Shown here: positions 9,230 through 19,831 of the stretch, piece after piece
How the letters are laid out: the number at the start of each line of letters is the position of its first letter
Numbering within the stretch: the stretch's first letter is position 1
Assembly: GCF_002723955.1 (NCBI RefSeq)
Contig: NZ_BEWN01000002.1
Coordinates: forward strand, 1 to 64,000
DNA from: Gluconobacter frateurii
Lineage (GTDB): Bacteria; Pseudomonadota; Alphaproteobacteria; Acetobacterales; Acetobacteraceae
Direction of reading: 5' to 3'
DNA: 64,000 nucleotides
Position numbers and translations under genes: made by a program
The notes under the pieces: model-generated
The model's input: the letters and a program-made list of their open reading frames with translations, nothing else
Databases searched by the model: none
Told to the model about the DNA's origin: nothing

Positions 9230-10555
9230 ATGAGCATTGCCCAGCGCCTCGAACGCCTGCCCTTCACCCCCTTCCACCGCCGGCTTCTGATCCTTGGTGG
9301 CTGCGGATACATGTTCGACGGTCTGGACTCCGCCATCGTTGCTTTCACCCTCCCGGTTCTGAAAACGGAATGGCACCTGTCTGGCCCGGCCCTGGGCGTT
9401 CTGGGAAGCGCCACTTATCTGGGATATGGCCTCGGCTCCCTACTGGCCGGCTGGTGGGCTGACAGATCGGGCCGCCGCTCCGTCATGATGAGCGCCCTCG
9501 CGCTCTATGCCATCGGGTCCCTTCTTTCGGCAGTCTCCGGCACATTCAGCGGCTTCTTCAGTGCCCGTCTTCTCGCTGGACTGGGCGCCGGCGCAGAAGC
9601 CACGATCATCGCCCCCTATCTGAGCGAATTCGTCTCATCCCGTTATCGCGGCGCCTTCACGGCCAGCCTGACCGGCTTCTATTCTTTCGGTTACGTTGCC
9701 GCCGCCATTCTAGGCTTCATGATCGTCCCTTCATCACCAGATGGCTGGCGATGGGCCCTCGTTGCCACAGCACTACCCGTCCTGATGCTCCTCTGGTGGC
9801 GACGCACTCTCCCCGAATCTCCAAGATGGCTCGACCAGCAGGGACGAACCCCTGAAGCCTGCCGAATTGTCGGAACTATCGAACAAAGCGCCGGACTGGC
9901 CGCAGGTCTTTCGATAACTCCCGACACAGCCCAAAAAACACACCGCCCCCTGAGCGACCTTTTCGCCCCCGATCTCAGACGCTCCACATTCATGAGCTGG
10001 GCCATGTGGCTGAGCATCACCTTCTGCTTCTATGCATTCTTTACCTGGATCCCGACGCTCATGATCGAGCGTGGCATGACCGTGACCCGCAGCTTTGCCT
10101 ACGCCATCTCGATTTACGCAGCACAACTTCCCGGATACCTGGCCTCGGCTTTCTGCACCGAGCGTCTTGGTCGACGCGCCACGGTCGCTACCTTCATGAT
10201 CGGTGGCGGGATCAGTGCCATCGGCATGGCCGCAAGCCAGACACCCACACAGGTCCTGCTTTTCGGAATCATGCTGTCCATGTTCATGAATGGAACCTAC
10301 GGCGGCATCTACGCCTACACCCCCGAACTCTTCCCGACATCCCTGCGGGGAAGAGGTATGGGACTGGCTTCCGCAATCGCCCGTCTGGGCGCCATCTCTT
10401 CCCCCGTCCTGATTGGCTGGATTTACCCGAAAGCCGGTTTCCCCGGTGTCTTCGGCCTCACAACCGGTGTTCTTCTGACAGGAGCCTGCATCACCCTGCT
10501 CTTCGGACCCAAAACAGAAAAATGCCCGCTCGATCAGGAGCAGGCGTTCCACTGA
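9230..10555 (+). CDS. MFS transporter, sugar-porter-like/AAHS-like
   Basis: 441 residues with about 12 hydrophobic segments. MFS motifs are present in both halves: GWWADRSGRRSVMM after TM2 and ERLGRRATVATF after TM8, plus PESPRWL after TM6, a sugar-porter/AAHS family signature, and GTYGGIYAYTPELFPTSLRGRGMG before TM11. The first acidic residue of TM1 lies in GYMFDGLDSAIVAF. Such carriers import sugars, organic acids or aromatic acids with protons; the substrate cannot be read from sequence. The gene stands alone and converges on the SDR gene. Confidence 0.85.
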   Translation: MSIAQRLERLPFTPFHRRLLILGGCGYMFDGLDSAIVAFTLPVLKTEWHLSGPALGVLGSATYLGYGLGSLLAGWWADRSGRRSVMMSALALYAIGSLLSAVSGTFSGFFSARLLAGLGAGAEATIIAPYLSEFVSSRYRGAFTASLTGFYSFGYVAAAILGFMIVPSSPDGWRWALVATALPVLMLLWWRRTLPESPRWLDQQGRTPEACRIVGTIEQSAGLAAGLSITPDTAQKTHRPLSDLFAPDLRRSTFMSWAMWLSITFCFYAFFTWIPTLMIERGMTVTRSFAYAISIYAAQLPGYLASAFCTERLGRRATVATFMIGGGISAIGMAASQTPTQVLLFGIMLSMFMNGTYGGIYAYTPELFPTSLRGRGMGLASAIARLGAISSPVLIGWIYPKAGFPGVFGLTTGVLLTGACITLLFGPKTEKCPLDQEQAFH

Positions 10556-10576
10556 AATCCAAAATATCCGGCCCGA

Positions 10577-11452
10577 TCAGAGCATCGGCATCCCGCCATT
10601 AACAGGCAACAGAGCACCCGTCGTGTAACTGTTCAGCGGATCAGCAAAATATACATAAGCTCCAGCCAGTTCTGCTGGCTGACCCGGTCGGCCCAGCGGA
10701 ACATCAGACCCAATACTCTTCTGCGCTTCTTCCGGCATTCCCGTCGCAATGAACGGCGTCCAGATCGGGCCAGGCATAACGCCGTTCACCCGAATGCCGC
10801 GAGATGCAAGCTGCTGCGCCATACTCACCGTAAAGTTCGCAATGGCCGCTTTCGTCATGGAATATGGCACAAGAATCTGAGGCGGCGTCTTCAGATTAAC
10901 CGAGGACGTGTTGATAATGGACGCCCCCGGCTTCAGATGAGGCAAAGCAGCCTTCGTCAAATAGAAAAGAGCATGCGTGTTTGTATCAAAATGACGCCGC
11001 CACTCGTCGTCGCTGATATCCTCCAGATGCTCCGCCCAGTTCTGAAACGCAGCATTGTTCACGAGAATATCGAGACGACCGAACTCTTCCAGAACCCTGC
11101 CAACAAGCAGTTTGCAATGCGTCGCCTCACGGATATCTCCCGGCAACAGAAGGCAACGACGTCCCTCTGCTTCGATCTGCCCTGCAATATCCTTTGCATC
11201 CTGACTTTCGGTTTCGAGATAGGAAATCGCAACCTCCGCCCCCTCCCGGGCAAAAGCCAGTGCTACAGCACGTCCAATTCCGGAATCGCCACCTGTAATC
11301 AGAGCCACCTGCCCCGTTAGCTTCCCGGAGCCCTGATAGGTCTTTTCTCCATAATCAGGCTGTGGCGTCATTTTTGATGACAGACCCGGAAAAGGCTGGC
11401 TTTGCCCCTCAAAAGGAGGCTGAGGATAACGATTGCGAGGATCGACAGGCAT
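10577..11452 (-). CDS. SDR-family oxidoreductase, YdaD/YghA-like stress dehydrogenase
   Basis: 291 residues. A Pro/Gln-rich N-terminal extension (FPGLSSKMTPQPDYGEKTY) precedes the classical SDR domain and is typical of the YdaD/YghA (general stress protein 39) subgroup. Cofactor motif TGGDSGIGRAVA, NNAAFQNW, catalytic Ser in NTSSVNLK and catalytic pair in PYSMTKAA are all present, so it should be active as an NAD(P)-dependent alcohol/aldehyde reductase. ATG at 11452 with AGGAGG 6 nt upstream. It is divergent from the catalase gene, and a possible stress-sigma promoter lies upstream (11496-11521). Confidence 0.85.
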   Translation of the reverse strand: MPVDPRNRYPQPPFEGQSQPFPGLSSKMTPQPDYGEKTYQGSGKLTGQVALITGGDSGIGRAVALAFAREGAEVAISYLETESQDAKDIAGQIEAEGRRCLLLPGDIREATHCKLLVGRVLEEFGRLDILVNNAAFQNWAEHLEDISDDEWRRHFDTNTHALFYLTKAALPHLKPGASIINTSSVNLKTPPQILVPYSMTKAAIANFTVSMAQQLASRGIRVNGVMPGPIWTPFIATGMPEEAQKSIGSDVPLGRPGQPAELAGAYVYFADPLNSYTTGALLPVNGGMPML

Positions 11453-11495
11453 TCAAGCCTCCTGAACTGCATGAAAGATGCAAGTAAGGAGCCCT

Positions 11496-11521
11496 AACGA
11501 CACACTCTTTCATTCAGTTCA
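11496..11521 (-). promoter_or_regulatory. Possible EcfG-type (general stress ECF sigma) promoter for the SDR gene
   Basis: On the minus strand TGAAC is followed by exactly 17 nt and then CGTT, close to the alphaproteobacterial EcfG consensus GGAAC-N16/17-CGTT, about 45 nt upstream of the start. One base differs in the -35, and no EcfG gene is in the window, so this is tentative. Confidence 0.35.
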
Positions 11522-11679
11522 GAACATTTCAGCAAATTATTTTCCGGAACATTTACCGGGGACTCAGACTTCTAGAGTGAAGGATTTCCCAAACCGGAAA
11601 TCGACTTACCGAATTCGAAACGACGTGCCCGGCATTATTCAGTCCGGACATTCGCGACGACAGCAGATCGGACCGAACC

Positions 11680-13788
<2,109 letters not shown>

Positions 13789-13795
13789 CACACAG

Positions 13796-13827
13796 AAAAA
13801 GCCGGGGATCACACCCCGGCTTTTTTT
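13796..13827. terminator. Bidirectional intrinsic terminator
   Basis: A-run, stem AGCCGGGG/CCCCGGCT with a 6-nt loop, then seven Ts. It ends katE (+); its T-run overlaps the TAA stop of the convergent amidohydrolase (-), so it probably serves both. Confidence 0.9.
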
Positions 13828-15226
13828 AATGCTGAACAGAGGCCGCAACCCGTCGATCAGCTTCCTGCCGAACATGCGCAAAATCCTGTTTCAGCGGCTT
13901 GCCATGCTCCACCATCAACACGCCCCCCACATAGACCTGCTCCAGATTTTCATGAGCCGCAGCAAAAACTAGCGTGGCATACGGGTCAAACACATACCCA
14001 AGATTAGTCGGATCAATCACAAGAAAATCCGCAAATTTCCCAACTTCCAGACTCCCAAGACGATCCCCGACCTCCAGCACATCCGCACTCCCTCGCGTGT
14101 GCAGGCGCACCACATCATACGGGCTCATGATTGCAGCGCTCTGGTACTTGTCCCGAATGGCATAAAGCCCGGTCCGCATGTTCTCAAACGGGTCTGCCAG
14201 ATCCGCACTGGCTTCCCCGTCCTCTCCCATACCAACCCGCAAACCGGCTTTCAGATAAGCTGGAATATCCGCCGTCCCTGATGCCAGACGACCATTTGAA
14301 AGCGGATTCCAGACCATAGACGCCCCAGCCTTTACAGACCGGGCAAGGATCTCAGGCGTTGTATGAATGAAATGTCCGAAAATCAGATGCGGCCCGAGGA
14401 TGCCTTCATCCTCAAACCAGTGGAACCGGGCCTGCTGGGCTGAAACGTTTTCAGGCGGCTCCAGATAATGACTCTGGTTGGGCAGATGATACTCCCGCAT
14501 CAATGCCCCTTCGATCTTCGCAACCTCTCCGGTGTCGTGAAATCCCGTCCCACCATTGATCATCACGGACAGGAACGTGGACCCCACATGCTGCCCGGCG
14601 GACCACGCCAGAAAATCGCCCACATGCTGCCGGGCTGTGGCGAGTGAGATATCGGACTGACCAGGCAATGGCTCCAGACCATGCACGAACCGAATTCCAG
14701 AAGCCGTCTCTGCCTGGAACTGCAACCGGTCCGTCGCCTCGACAACAGCAGGGTTCGCCCCACCGTAATTGAAATTGTAAGCCGCCGTCACACCATGCGC
14801 GAGATGGTCGAGCGCCCCATCCAACGTGAACCAGTAAATATCCTCGGGCCGAGCAACGCTCGCCTTTCCGGAATAGAGAGCTTCAATCCAGCCCATTAGC
14901 GTCTGATCCGCCGCCAGTCCCCGATAAGCAGCCTGCCAGAGATGACTATGTGCAGAAATGAAGCCCGCCATCACCCAATGCCCATGCAGATCCACATCCT
15001 GGTCGGCTTTCAGCCCGTTGGGTGGAGCACCCGCCCCGATATGATCGATCACGCCATCCGAACGGACAGAGAAATACCCTTTGAAAGGCGCCTTCTGCCC
15101 ATCGGCCATCGAAAAAATCAGGGCATTACGAACAAGAAGATGCGACGGCGCAGCATAAGCCGCACCACACACACACACCGCCATCGCGGCAGAACACAGA
15201 ATCTGGACAGGACGAAGCATTTTCAT
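13826..15226 (-). CDS. Periplasmic amidohydrolase (TRZ/ATZ cytosine-deaminase-like family)
   Basis: 466 residues. N-terminal signal peptide (MKMLRPVQILCSAAMAVCVC, cleavage near AYA-AP), so it is exported, unusual for this mostly cytoplasmic superfamily. Metal-site motifs: HGHWVMAGFISAHSHLWQ (HxH), HFIHTTPEI and GMGEDGEASADL (late Asp). Members deaminate or hydrolyse purine, pyrimidine or triazine-like rings or guanidino compounds; the substrate here is unknown. Close to and co-directional with pgeF (55 nt gap), but with no clear functional link. Confidence 0.8.
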   Translation of the reverse strand: MKMLRPVQILCSAAMAVCVCGAAYAAPSHLLVRNALIFSMADGQKAPFKGYFSVRSDGVIDHIGAGAPPNGLKADQDVDLHGHWVMAGFISAHSHLWQAAYRGLAADQTLMGWIEALYSGKASVARPEDIYWFTLDGALDHLAHGVTAAYNFNYGGANPAVVEATDRLQFQAETASGIRFVHGLEPLPGQSDISLATARQHVGDFLAWSAGQHVGSTFLSVMINGGTGFHDTGEVAKIEGALMREYHLPNQSHYLEPPENVSAQQARFHWFEDEGILGPHLIFGHFIHTTPEILARSVKAGASMVWNPLSNGRLASGTADIPAYLKAGLRVGMGEDGEASADLADPFENMRTGLYAIRDKYQSAAIMSPYDVVRLHTRGSADVLEVGDRLGSLEVGKFADFLVIDPTNLGYVFDPYATLVFAAAHENLEQVYVGGVLMVEHGKPLKQDFAHVRQEADRRVAASVQH

Positions 15227-15281
15227 CCCGGAACGATAACACTCACCGCTCCGCGAACAAGCTTACAATGCCGCAGAAATA

Positions 15282-16055
15282 TTATGATGAAAGACGGGGT
15301 CGAATGGCCGAAATCTGATGCCCAATATGGCCCCCGCCTGCCAGCGTCCGGCGCCGATGGCTGAAGAACCGCTGATCTGTCAGTGTATCAACGCCAAGCA
15401 CTTCGATCTTCTGAACCCCAGCGGCCCGCAGGCGCGCAGCGCAGTAACCAGGCAGATCAAACATGAAATGCCCGGCACGCTCTGCCAAACGGAAGAACGC
15501 CTCAGCGTCCCGATCCTGCGCCAGAACTGCCTCTCGCATATCCGGACCCACTTCGTAACTTTCCGGCCCAATACACGGCCCGACAGCAGCCCGGATTTCA
15601 GAAGCCCCAAGAGCTTCCATCTCCGCCACAACGGATTCCAGAATTCCGCCAGCAGCCCCGCGCCACCCTGCATGAGCAGCCCCGACAACACGGCCATCGC
15701 CCGACGCCAGAAGCACAGGCCCACAGTCCGCCGTAATGACGCTGACACCCACATCAGGGCGGTCTGTCACCAACGCATCGCCATTCTGCCCAGCACCCAT
15801 GACCCAGAGAGGCGTCTCGACAGTTACAGGAACTGTAATGTCACTGTGAGTCTGCTTCAGACCCAGCAACATATCAGGCTCAACCTGAAGCTGCCGAGCC
15901 ACGCGCGCCCGGTTCTCCCGCACATTAGCCAGATCATCAGGGGACGACAGAGAACAGTTCAAACTGTCATAAGGCTTGGGAGAAACGCCGCCCAGACGGG
16001 TAAAAAACCCATGCGGCACGCCGAGCAGATCACTCCCCAGAACAGCCTCAGACAT
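15282..16055 (-). CDS. pgeF: Peptidoglycan editing factor PgeF (YfiH/laccase-domain family)
   Basis: 257 residues. The copper/zinc-type ligand motifs of the family are clear: GLKQTHSDI, VITADCGPVLLASGDGRVVGAAHAGWRGAAGG, and AVGPCIGPESYEVG. In E. coli the enzyme removes muropeptide precursors with L-Ser misincorporated in place of L-Ala; older annotations call it polyphenol oxidase. Its start overlaps the lgt stop by 8 nt, so hldD-lgt-pgeF looks like one coupled operon for envelope functions. Confidence 0.92.
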   Translation of the reverse strand: MSEAVLGSDLLGVPHGFFTRLGGVSPKPYDSLNCSLSSPDDLANVRENRARVARQLQVEPDMLLGLKQTHSDITVPVTVETPLWVMGAGQNGDALVTDRPDVGVSVITADCGPVLLASGDGRVVGAAHAGWRGAAGGILESVVAEMEALGASEIRAAVGPCIGPESYEVGPDMREAVLAQDRDAEAFFRLAERAGHFMFDLPGYCAARLRAAGVQKIEVLGVDTLTDQRFFSHRRRTLAGGGHIGHQISAIRPRLSS

Positions 16056-16869
16056 GTGCCGTCTCCTGCCGAGGGCGACGAAAGGCGTAGGTCATCAGTC
16101 CAATCCCGGCCAGCGCCATGGGAATGCACAGGATCTGCCCCATCGTCACGCCGCCCGCCAGAAAGCCAATATTCGCATCCGGCTCGCGGAAGAACTCACA
16201 GAAACTCCGTGCACAGGCATACCCGAACAGGAACAACCCTGACAGGAATCCGAAATGCCCCCGCAGTCGGGGCCGCGATGCCGCAAACAACATCACGCAC
16301 AGCAGCAGAACACCTTCCGTCAGCGCCTCATAAAGCTCGGAAGGATGCCGCGCGACCGGCCCACCCGTCGGAAACACCATCGCCCAAGGCAGATCCGGAG
16401 ACGCCGGGCGCCCCCACAATTCCCCATTCACGAAATTCGCACACCGGCCCAGCGCCAGCCCGATCGGAACAACTGGCACAATACGGTCAGCAAAAGCCAG
16501 AAAGCTCAGACGGTTCTTCCAGGAGAAGAACGCCAGAGCCAGAATGACGCCCAAGGCCCCACCATGAAACGACATCCCGCCGTCCCATGTTTTGATAATG
16601 TCCACCGGATGCGCGAGATAATCCAAAGGCCGGTAGAACAGCACGTACCCAAGACGACCACCCAGCAAAACACCCAGAATGGCGTAGAACAGGAAATCAT
16701 CGACCTGCTCACTCGTCGCTACTTCTGGCGCAAGACGATTCAACCGCCGCGCAATAGGCAGAGCAATGATGAAAGACACCATATAAGCCAGCGCATACCA
16801 CCGCACAGGCAAAGGCCCGACATGGAACGCAACAGGGTCAAACCCCGGGAACATCAGTGGCTGGCTCAA
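16048..16869 (-). CDS. lgt: Prolipoprotein diacylglyceryl transferase Lgt
   Basis: 273 residues, seven hydrophobic segments. The Lgt signature GRCANFVNGELWGRP is present, as are PLPVRWYALAYM near the N-terminus, GGRLGYVLFY and GGMSFHGGALGV. It transfers diacylglycerol from phosphatidylglycerol to the lipobox cysteine in the inner membrane. The listed start is TTG at 16869, overlapping the hldD stop as TTGA; an ATG at 16854 is an alternative. Confidence 0.95.
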   Translation of the reverse strand: MSQPLMFPGFDPVAFHVGPLPVRWYALAYMVSFIIALPIARRLNRLAPEVATSEQVDDFLFYAILGVLLGGRLGYVLFYRPLDYLAHPVDIIKTWDGGMSFHGGALGVILALAFFSWKNRLSFLAFADRIVPVVPIGLALGRCANFVNGELWGRPASPDLPWAMVFPTGGPVARHPSELYEALTEGVLLLCVMLFAASRPRLRGHFGFLSGLFLFGYACARSFCEFFREPDANIGFLAGGVTMGQILCIPMALAGIGLMTYAFRRPRQETAHV

Positions 16870-17846
16870 AGGTTTGGCTCCGATCGGGAAAGATAATCCC
16901 GGACATATTGCCGGATACCATCTTCAAGAGTTGTAAACGGCAGATCATAGCCCGCAGCCCGCAGTCGGCTCATATCCGCACAAGTATAGGACTGGTACTG
17001 CCCCCGCAGCTTCTCAGGCATCTCGACGAACTCGACATCCCGAGCCCGATGCGCCGCGTCACAGACCGCATAAGCCAGATCCAGATAGCTCCGCGCCACG
17101 CCGGTTCCACAGTTGAACAGCCCACTGACATCCGGATGGTCGAACAGCCACAACATGACATTCACCACATCACCAACCCAGATGAAATCGCGCTTCTGCT
17201 GACCATCCGGCAGGCCGGGAATATCGGATTTGAACAGCTTAGCGGCTGCCCCACGCTGAAGATCATCATACTTGACCTTCACGACCGAAATCATGGACCC
17301 CTTGTGGTATTCATTCGGTCCGTAAACATTGAAAAACTTGAGCCCAGCCCACTGCTTCGGAGCCGGATGCCCCGCTGCAAGCTCCCGCTTCACCCACAGA
17401 TCAAACGCCTGCTTGGACCAGCCATAAAGGTTGAGTGGCTTCAGAGGATCAATCGCCTCCAGACCATCCCGGAACATCTCAGGCTTGTCCGCCGCACCAT
17501 ACGTAGCCGCCGAAGAAGCGTAAATCATCCGGACATCATTCTGCGCACACCAGCGCCAGAGAAACTGCGACAACGCCACATTGGTCGACCACACCAGATC
17601 CCCATCCCGCGCCGTCGTGGCGCTGATGGCTCCCATATGGAACACCGCCTCAATCTTTGGCGCTTTTTCAAGGAAACCCGGAAGCGCCTCAGGCGTGATG
17701 ATCTGATCGGGCGCATGCGAGGCCAGGTTCCGCCACTTCACCCCCTCATGCAGCCGGTCCACGATAACCGTCCGCAGCCCGCGCTGACGCAGGGCGGCAT
17801 GAAGGCACGATCCAATGAATCCGGCTCCGCCGGTGACGATAATCAT
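16866..17846 (-). CDS. hldD: ADP-L-glycero-D-manno-heptose 6-epimerase HldD
   Basis: 326 residues from the ATG at 17846 (MIIVTGGAGFIGSCL); the open frame continues upstream only as shadow of ubiK. Rossmann motif at residues 5-12, ASSAATYG, catalytic YGWSKQ, and the family-specific KFFNVYGPNEYHKGSMISVV and KRDFIWVGDVVNVMLW. It makes the L,D-heptose nucleotide for the LPS inner core. First gene of the hldD-lgt-pgeF operon and divergent from ubiK with an 82-nt gap. Confidence 0.95.
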   Translation of the reverse strand: MIIVTGGAGFIGSCLHAALRQRGLRTVIVDRLHEGVKWRNLASHAPDQIITPEALPGFLEKAPKIEAVFHMGAISATTARDGDLVWSTNVALSQFLWRWCAQNDVRMIYASSAATYGAADKPEMFRDGLEAIDPLKPLNLYGWSKQAFDLWVKRELAAGHPAPKQWAGLKFFNVYGPNEYHKGSMISVVKVKYDDLQRGAAAKLFKSDIPGLPDGQQKRDFIWVGDVVNVMLWLFDHPDVSGLFNCGTGVARSYLDLAYAVCDAAHRARDVEFVEMPEKLRGQYQSYTCADMSRLRAAGYDLPFTTLEDGIRQYVRDYLSRSEPNL

Positions 17847-17928
17847 CCTTCCTGTATAGTCTGCCCCCGAAAACGATCCAAGCGACGCGCCACACACGAC
17901 ACGCCGCCTCTCTGCAGGAGTTTCTCCC

Positions 17929-18219
17929 ATGTCTGACAGACCCCGCTTCTTCGACGACCTCGCAGGCCTCGCCGGCAATGCGTTTTCCGCTGTTACCGGT
18001 GCCCGCGAAGAACTGCACTCCATCATCCGCACCCGCGTCGATGAAATTCTGACCTCTCTCGAACTGGTCCGCCGGGACGAGTTCGACGCGGTGCAGGAAA
18101 TGGCCACCCGCGCCCGCATGGCACAGGACGAAGCAGAAGCCCGCCTTGCCGCCATCGAATCGCGCCTGACCGCCCTTGAAGAACTGGCAACAGAAGAAAA
18201 AGGCGGCCCGCAGGGCTGA
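17929..18219 (+). CDS. ubiK: Ubiquinone biosynthesis accessory factor UbiK (BMFP family)
   Basis: 96 residues. An amphipathic N-terminus (RFFDDLAGLAGNAFSAVTGAREEL) is followed by a coiled coil (VRRDEFDAVQEMATRARMAQ through RLTALEEL) matching the BMFP/YqiC/UbiK family. UbiK forms a trimeric coiled coil with UbiJ and helps the soluble ubiquinone complex under oxic conditions. AGGAG-like site just upstream (TCTGCAGGAG). Another quinone-linked gene, the COQ9-like one at 19832, lies three genes on. Confidence 0.88.
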   Translation: MSDRPRFFDDLAGLAGNAFSAVTGAREELHSIIRTRVDEILTSLELVRRDEFDAVQEMATRARMAQDEAEARLAAIESRLTALEELATEEKGGPQG

Positions 18220-18371
18220 TCCAGCCCATTCGACTGCGCCAGCACTGCAACACATCTTCGTACGAACTCACTGAAGATGCTCGTAATACTTGCGCAGTCT
18301 CAAAAGGCCCCATAACGTGATGAGTGCTGGAGGCAGGCACCCTGCCCCCAGACGCAGACATCTGGAGCGCC

Positions 18372-18392
18372 GCACCGGCGCACGGCCGGTGC
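18372..18392. other. GC-rich hairpin between ubiK and the YbjN-like gene
   Basis: GCACCGGC and GCCGGTGC, 8-bp perfect stem with a 5-nt loop, about 30 nt before the YbjN-like start. No T-run follows. Could be a leader-RNA structure; function not evident. Confidence 0.35.
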
Positions 18393-18420
18393 CAGGCTCC
18401 ACGGCCTTGGGAGATCCGAC

Positions 18421-18927
18421 ATGCCTGCCCTGAGCACCTCACTCACCACCGAAACCGAATCCCACCCGCTCGACATCATGGAACAGGTCATGGGCCTGTA
18501 TGAATGGGAGTTCGAACGCCTCGGCCAGTCCGAAATGGCAGCCCAGGCCCCAGGCCAGTGGTGTGATTATTCTCTCTACTTCACATGGTCGGACGAACTC
18601 TCCGCGCTGCATCTGAACTGCACGCTGGACCTCCGCTCTCCCGCCACACGCCGCGCCGATGTCCACGAACTGGTTTCATTGGCAAATAACCGCCTCTGGG
18701 TCGGCCATTTCACGATCGATACCGAAACCGGAACCCCAGCCTTCCGCCATACGCTCCTCATGCGCGGCGTCGCCACACTTCCTGGTGAAAGCATGGAAGA
18801 CCTGATCGACATCGCCATGTCCGAATGTGAAAGATTCTATCCCGCCTTCCAGTTTGCTCTCTGGGGTGGAAAATCCCCTCAGGATGCACTGGATGCCGCA
18901 ATGCTAGACTGTGTTGGAGACGCCTGA
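18421..18927 (+). CDS. YbjN domain-containing protein
   Basis: 168 residues, ATG with GGGAG upstream (ttgggagatccgac). The fold pattern of the YbjN/type III secretion chaperone-like family is visible: a helical N-terminus (HPLDIMEQVMGLYEWEFERLG), beta-strands DYSLYFTWSDELSALHLNCTLDL, VNNRLW-like LVSLANNRLWVGHFTI and a helical C-terminal end with SECERFYPAFQFALWGG. In alphaproteobacteria it often precedes proC, as here (2-nt gap). Function unknown; a chaperone-like role is an inference from the fold. Confidence 0.8.
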   Translation: MPALSTSLTTETESHPLDIMEQVMGLYEWEFERLGQSEMAAQAPGQWCDYSLYFTWSDELSALHLNCTLDLRSPATRRADVHELVSLANNRLWVGHFTIDTETGTPAFRHTLLMRGVATLPGESMEDLIDIAMSECERFYPAFQFALWGGKSPQDALDAAMLDCVGDA

Positions 18928-18929
18928 CC

Positions 18930-19751
18930 TTGCCTTCTACGCCCTCAATCCTTCTGGCTGGCTGTGGCAAATTGGGAGGCGCGCTACTCGACGGGTGGCT
19001 CGCCTCCCCCACACCTCCAAAAATTGTCGTCCTTGACCGTCACCGAACGGGCTCGGACGACACCCTGACAATCGCCAACACCCCCGCCGAAATCCCGGCA
19101 TCCTTCACACCCGACATCATTGTTCTCGCCGTCAAGCCAGCAGGCGCGGACAAAACCATCGAAGACATCGGCAAAGCTCTCGGAAGCCGGTTCCAGAAAT
19201 CAGCCCTTCTCTCCGTCATGGCCGGTCGTACCTGCGAAGCGCTCGCTTCAGCAGCAGCCCAAGCCGGAGCAGAAATCCCAGTCCTCCGCGCCATGCCCAA
19301 TACCCCCTCGGCTATCGGCGCCGGGATCAGCGGCTTCTACGCTCCACCCAACGCCACAACCGAACAGGCCACACTCTGCCATGAGCTCCTCTTCGCCGTG
19401 GGCGACGTGGTCCGAGTGGAAAAAGAAGAAGACCTCCTCGCCGTAACAGCCGTCTCCGGATCTGGACCAGCCTACGTCTTCCTCCTCGCAGAACTGCTGG
19501 AAAAAGCCGGGCAAGCCCACGGCCTCTCCAAGGAAACAGCACGCCGTCTGGCACGCGGCACCATCTACGGCGCAGGCCGCATGCTCGACGACCTGCCCGA
19601 TGACGCAGAAGACCTCCGAAAGGCCGTCACCAGCCCCAACGGAACAACCGCCGCAGCCCTGAGCGTCCTCATGGCACCCGACGCCTGGCCTGCAAATATT
19701 GCAAAAGCCATTGACGCCGCGACAAAACGGGCCGACGAACTCGCCGGATAA
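18930..19751 (+). CDS. proC: Pyrroline-5-carboxylate reductase ProC
   Basis: 273 residues, TTG start at 18930 right after the YbjN-like stop. NADPH-binding SILLAGCGKLGGALLDGWL at the N-terminus, VLAVKPAGADKTI, RAMPNTPSAIGAGISG, and the signature around TAVSGSGPAYVFLLAELLEKAG and VTSPNGTTAAALSVL are complete. Catalyses the last step of proline synthesis. A strong long hairpin follows the gene (19754-19808). Confidence 0.95.
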   Translation: MPSTPSILLAGCGKLGGALLDGWLASPTPPKIVVLDRHRTGSDDTLTIANTPAEIPASFTPDIIVLAVKPAGADKTIEDIGKALGSRFQKSALLSVMAGRTCEALASAAAQAGAEIPVLRAMPNTPSAIGAGISGFYAPPNATTEQATLCHELLFAVGDVVRVEKEEDLLAVTAVSGSGPAYVFLLAELLEKAGQAHGLSKETARRLARGTIYGAGRMLDDLPDDAEDLRKAVTSPNGTTAAALSVLMAPDAWPANIAKAIDAATKRADELAG

Positions 19752-19753
19752 CC

Positions 19754-19817
19754 GTTTCTTTCTGGTGGGAACTTGCCGCCCCAGGCAAACGCTCCCACCA
19801 TAAGAAACATGTTTTTG
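19754..19817 (+). terminator. Long bipartite hairpin after proC, followed by a T-run
   Basis: Outer arms GTTTCT/AGAAAC, middle arms TGGTGGGA/TCCCACCA and inner arms TTGCC/GGCAA stack into one stem of about 19 bp (19754-19808), followed by ATGTTTTTG. This can act as an intrinsic terminator, but it lies only 23 nt before the COQ9-like start and could instead be an attenuator in that gene's leader. Confidence 0.6.
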
Positions 19818-19831
19818 ACAGGAGACCGGCA

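Noticed and set aside
9773-10552. 259-codon leftward frame inside the MFS gene
   Set aside because: Long antisense frames are common in GC-rich coding DNA; no domain, and the MFS motifs on the plus strand are unambiguous.
11546-11571. EcfG-type promoter for katE (GGAAC on the plus strand)
   Set aside because: GGAAC is present, but at 16-17 nt spacing the next bases are GACT/ACTT rather than CGTT.
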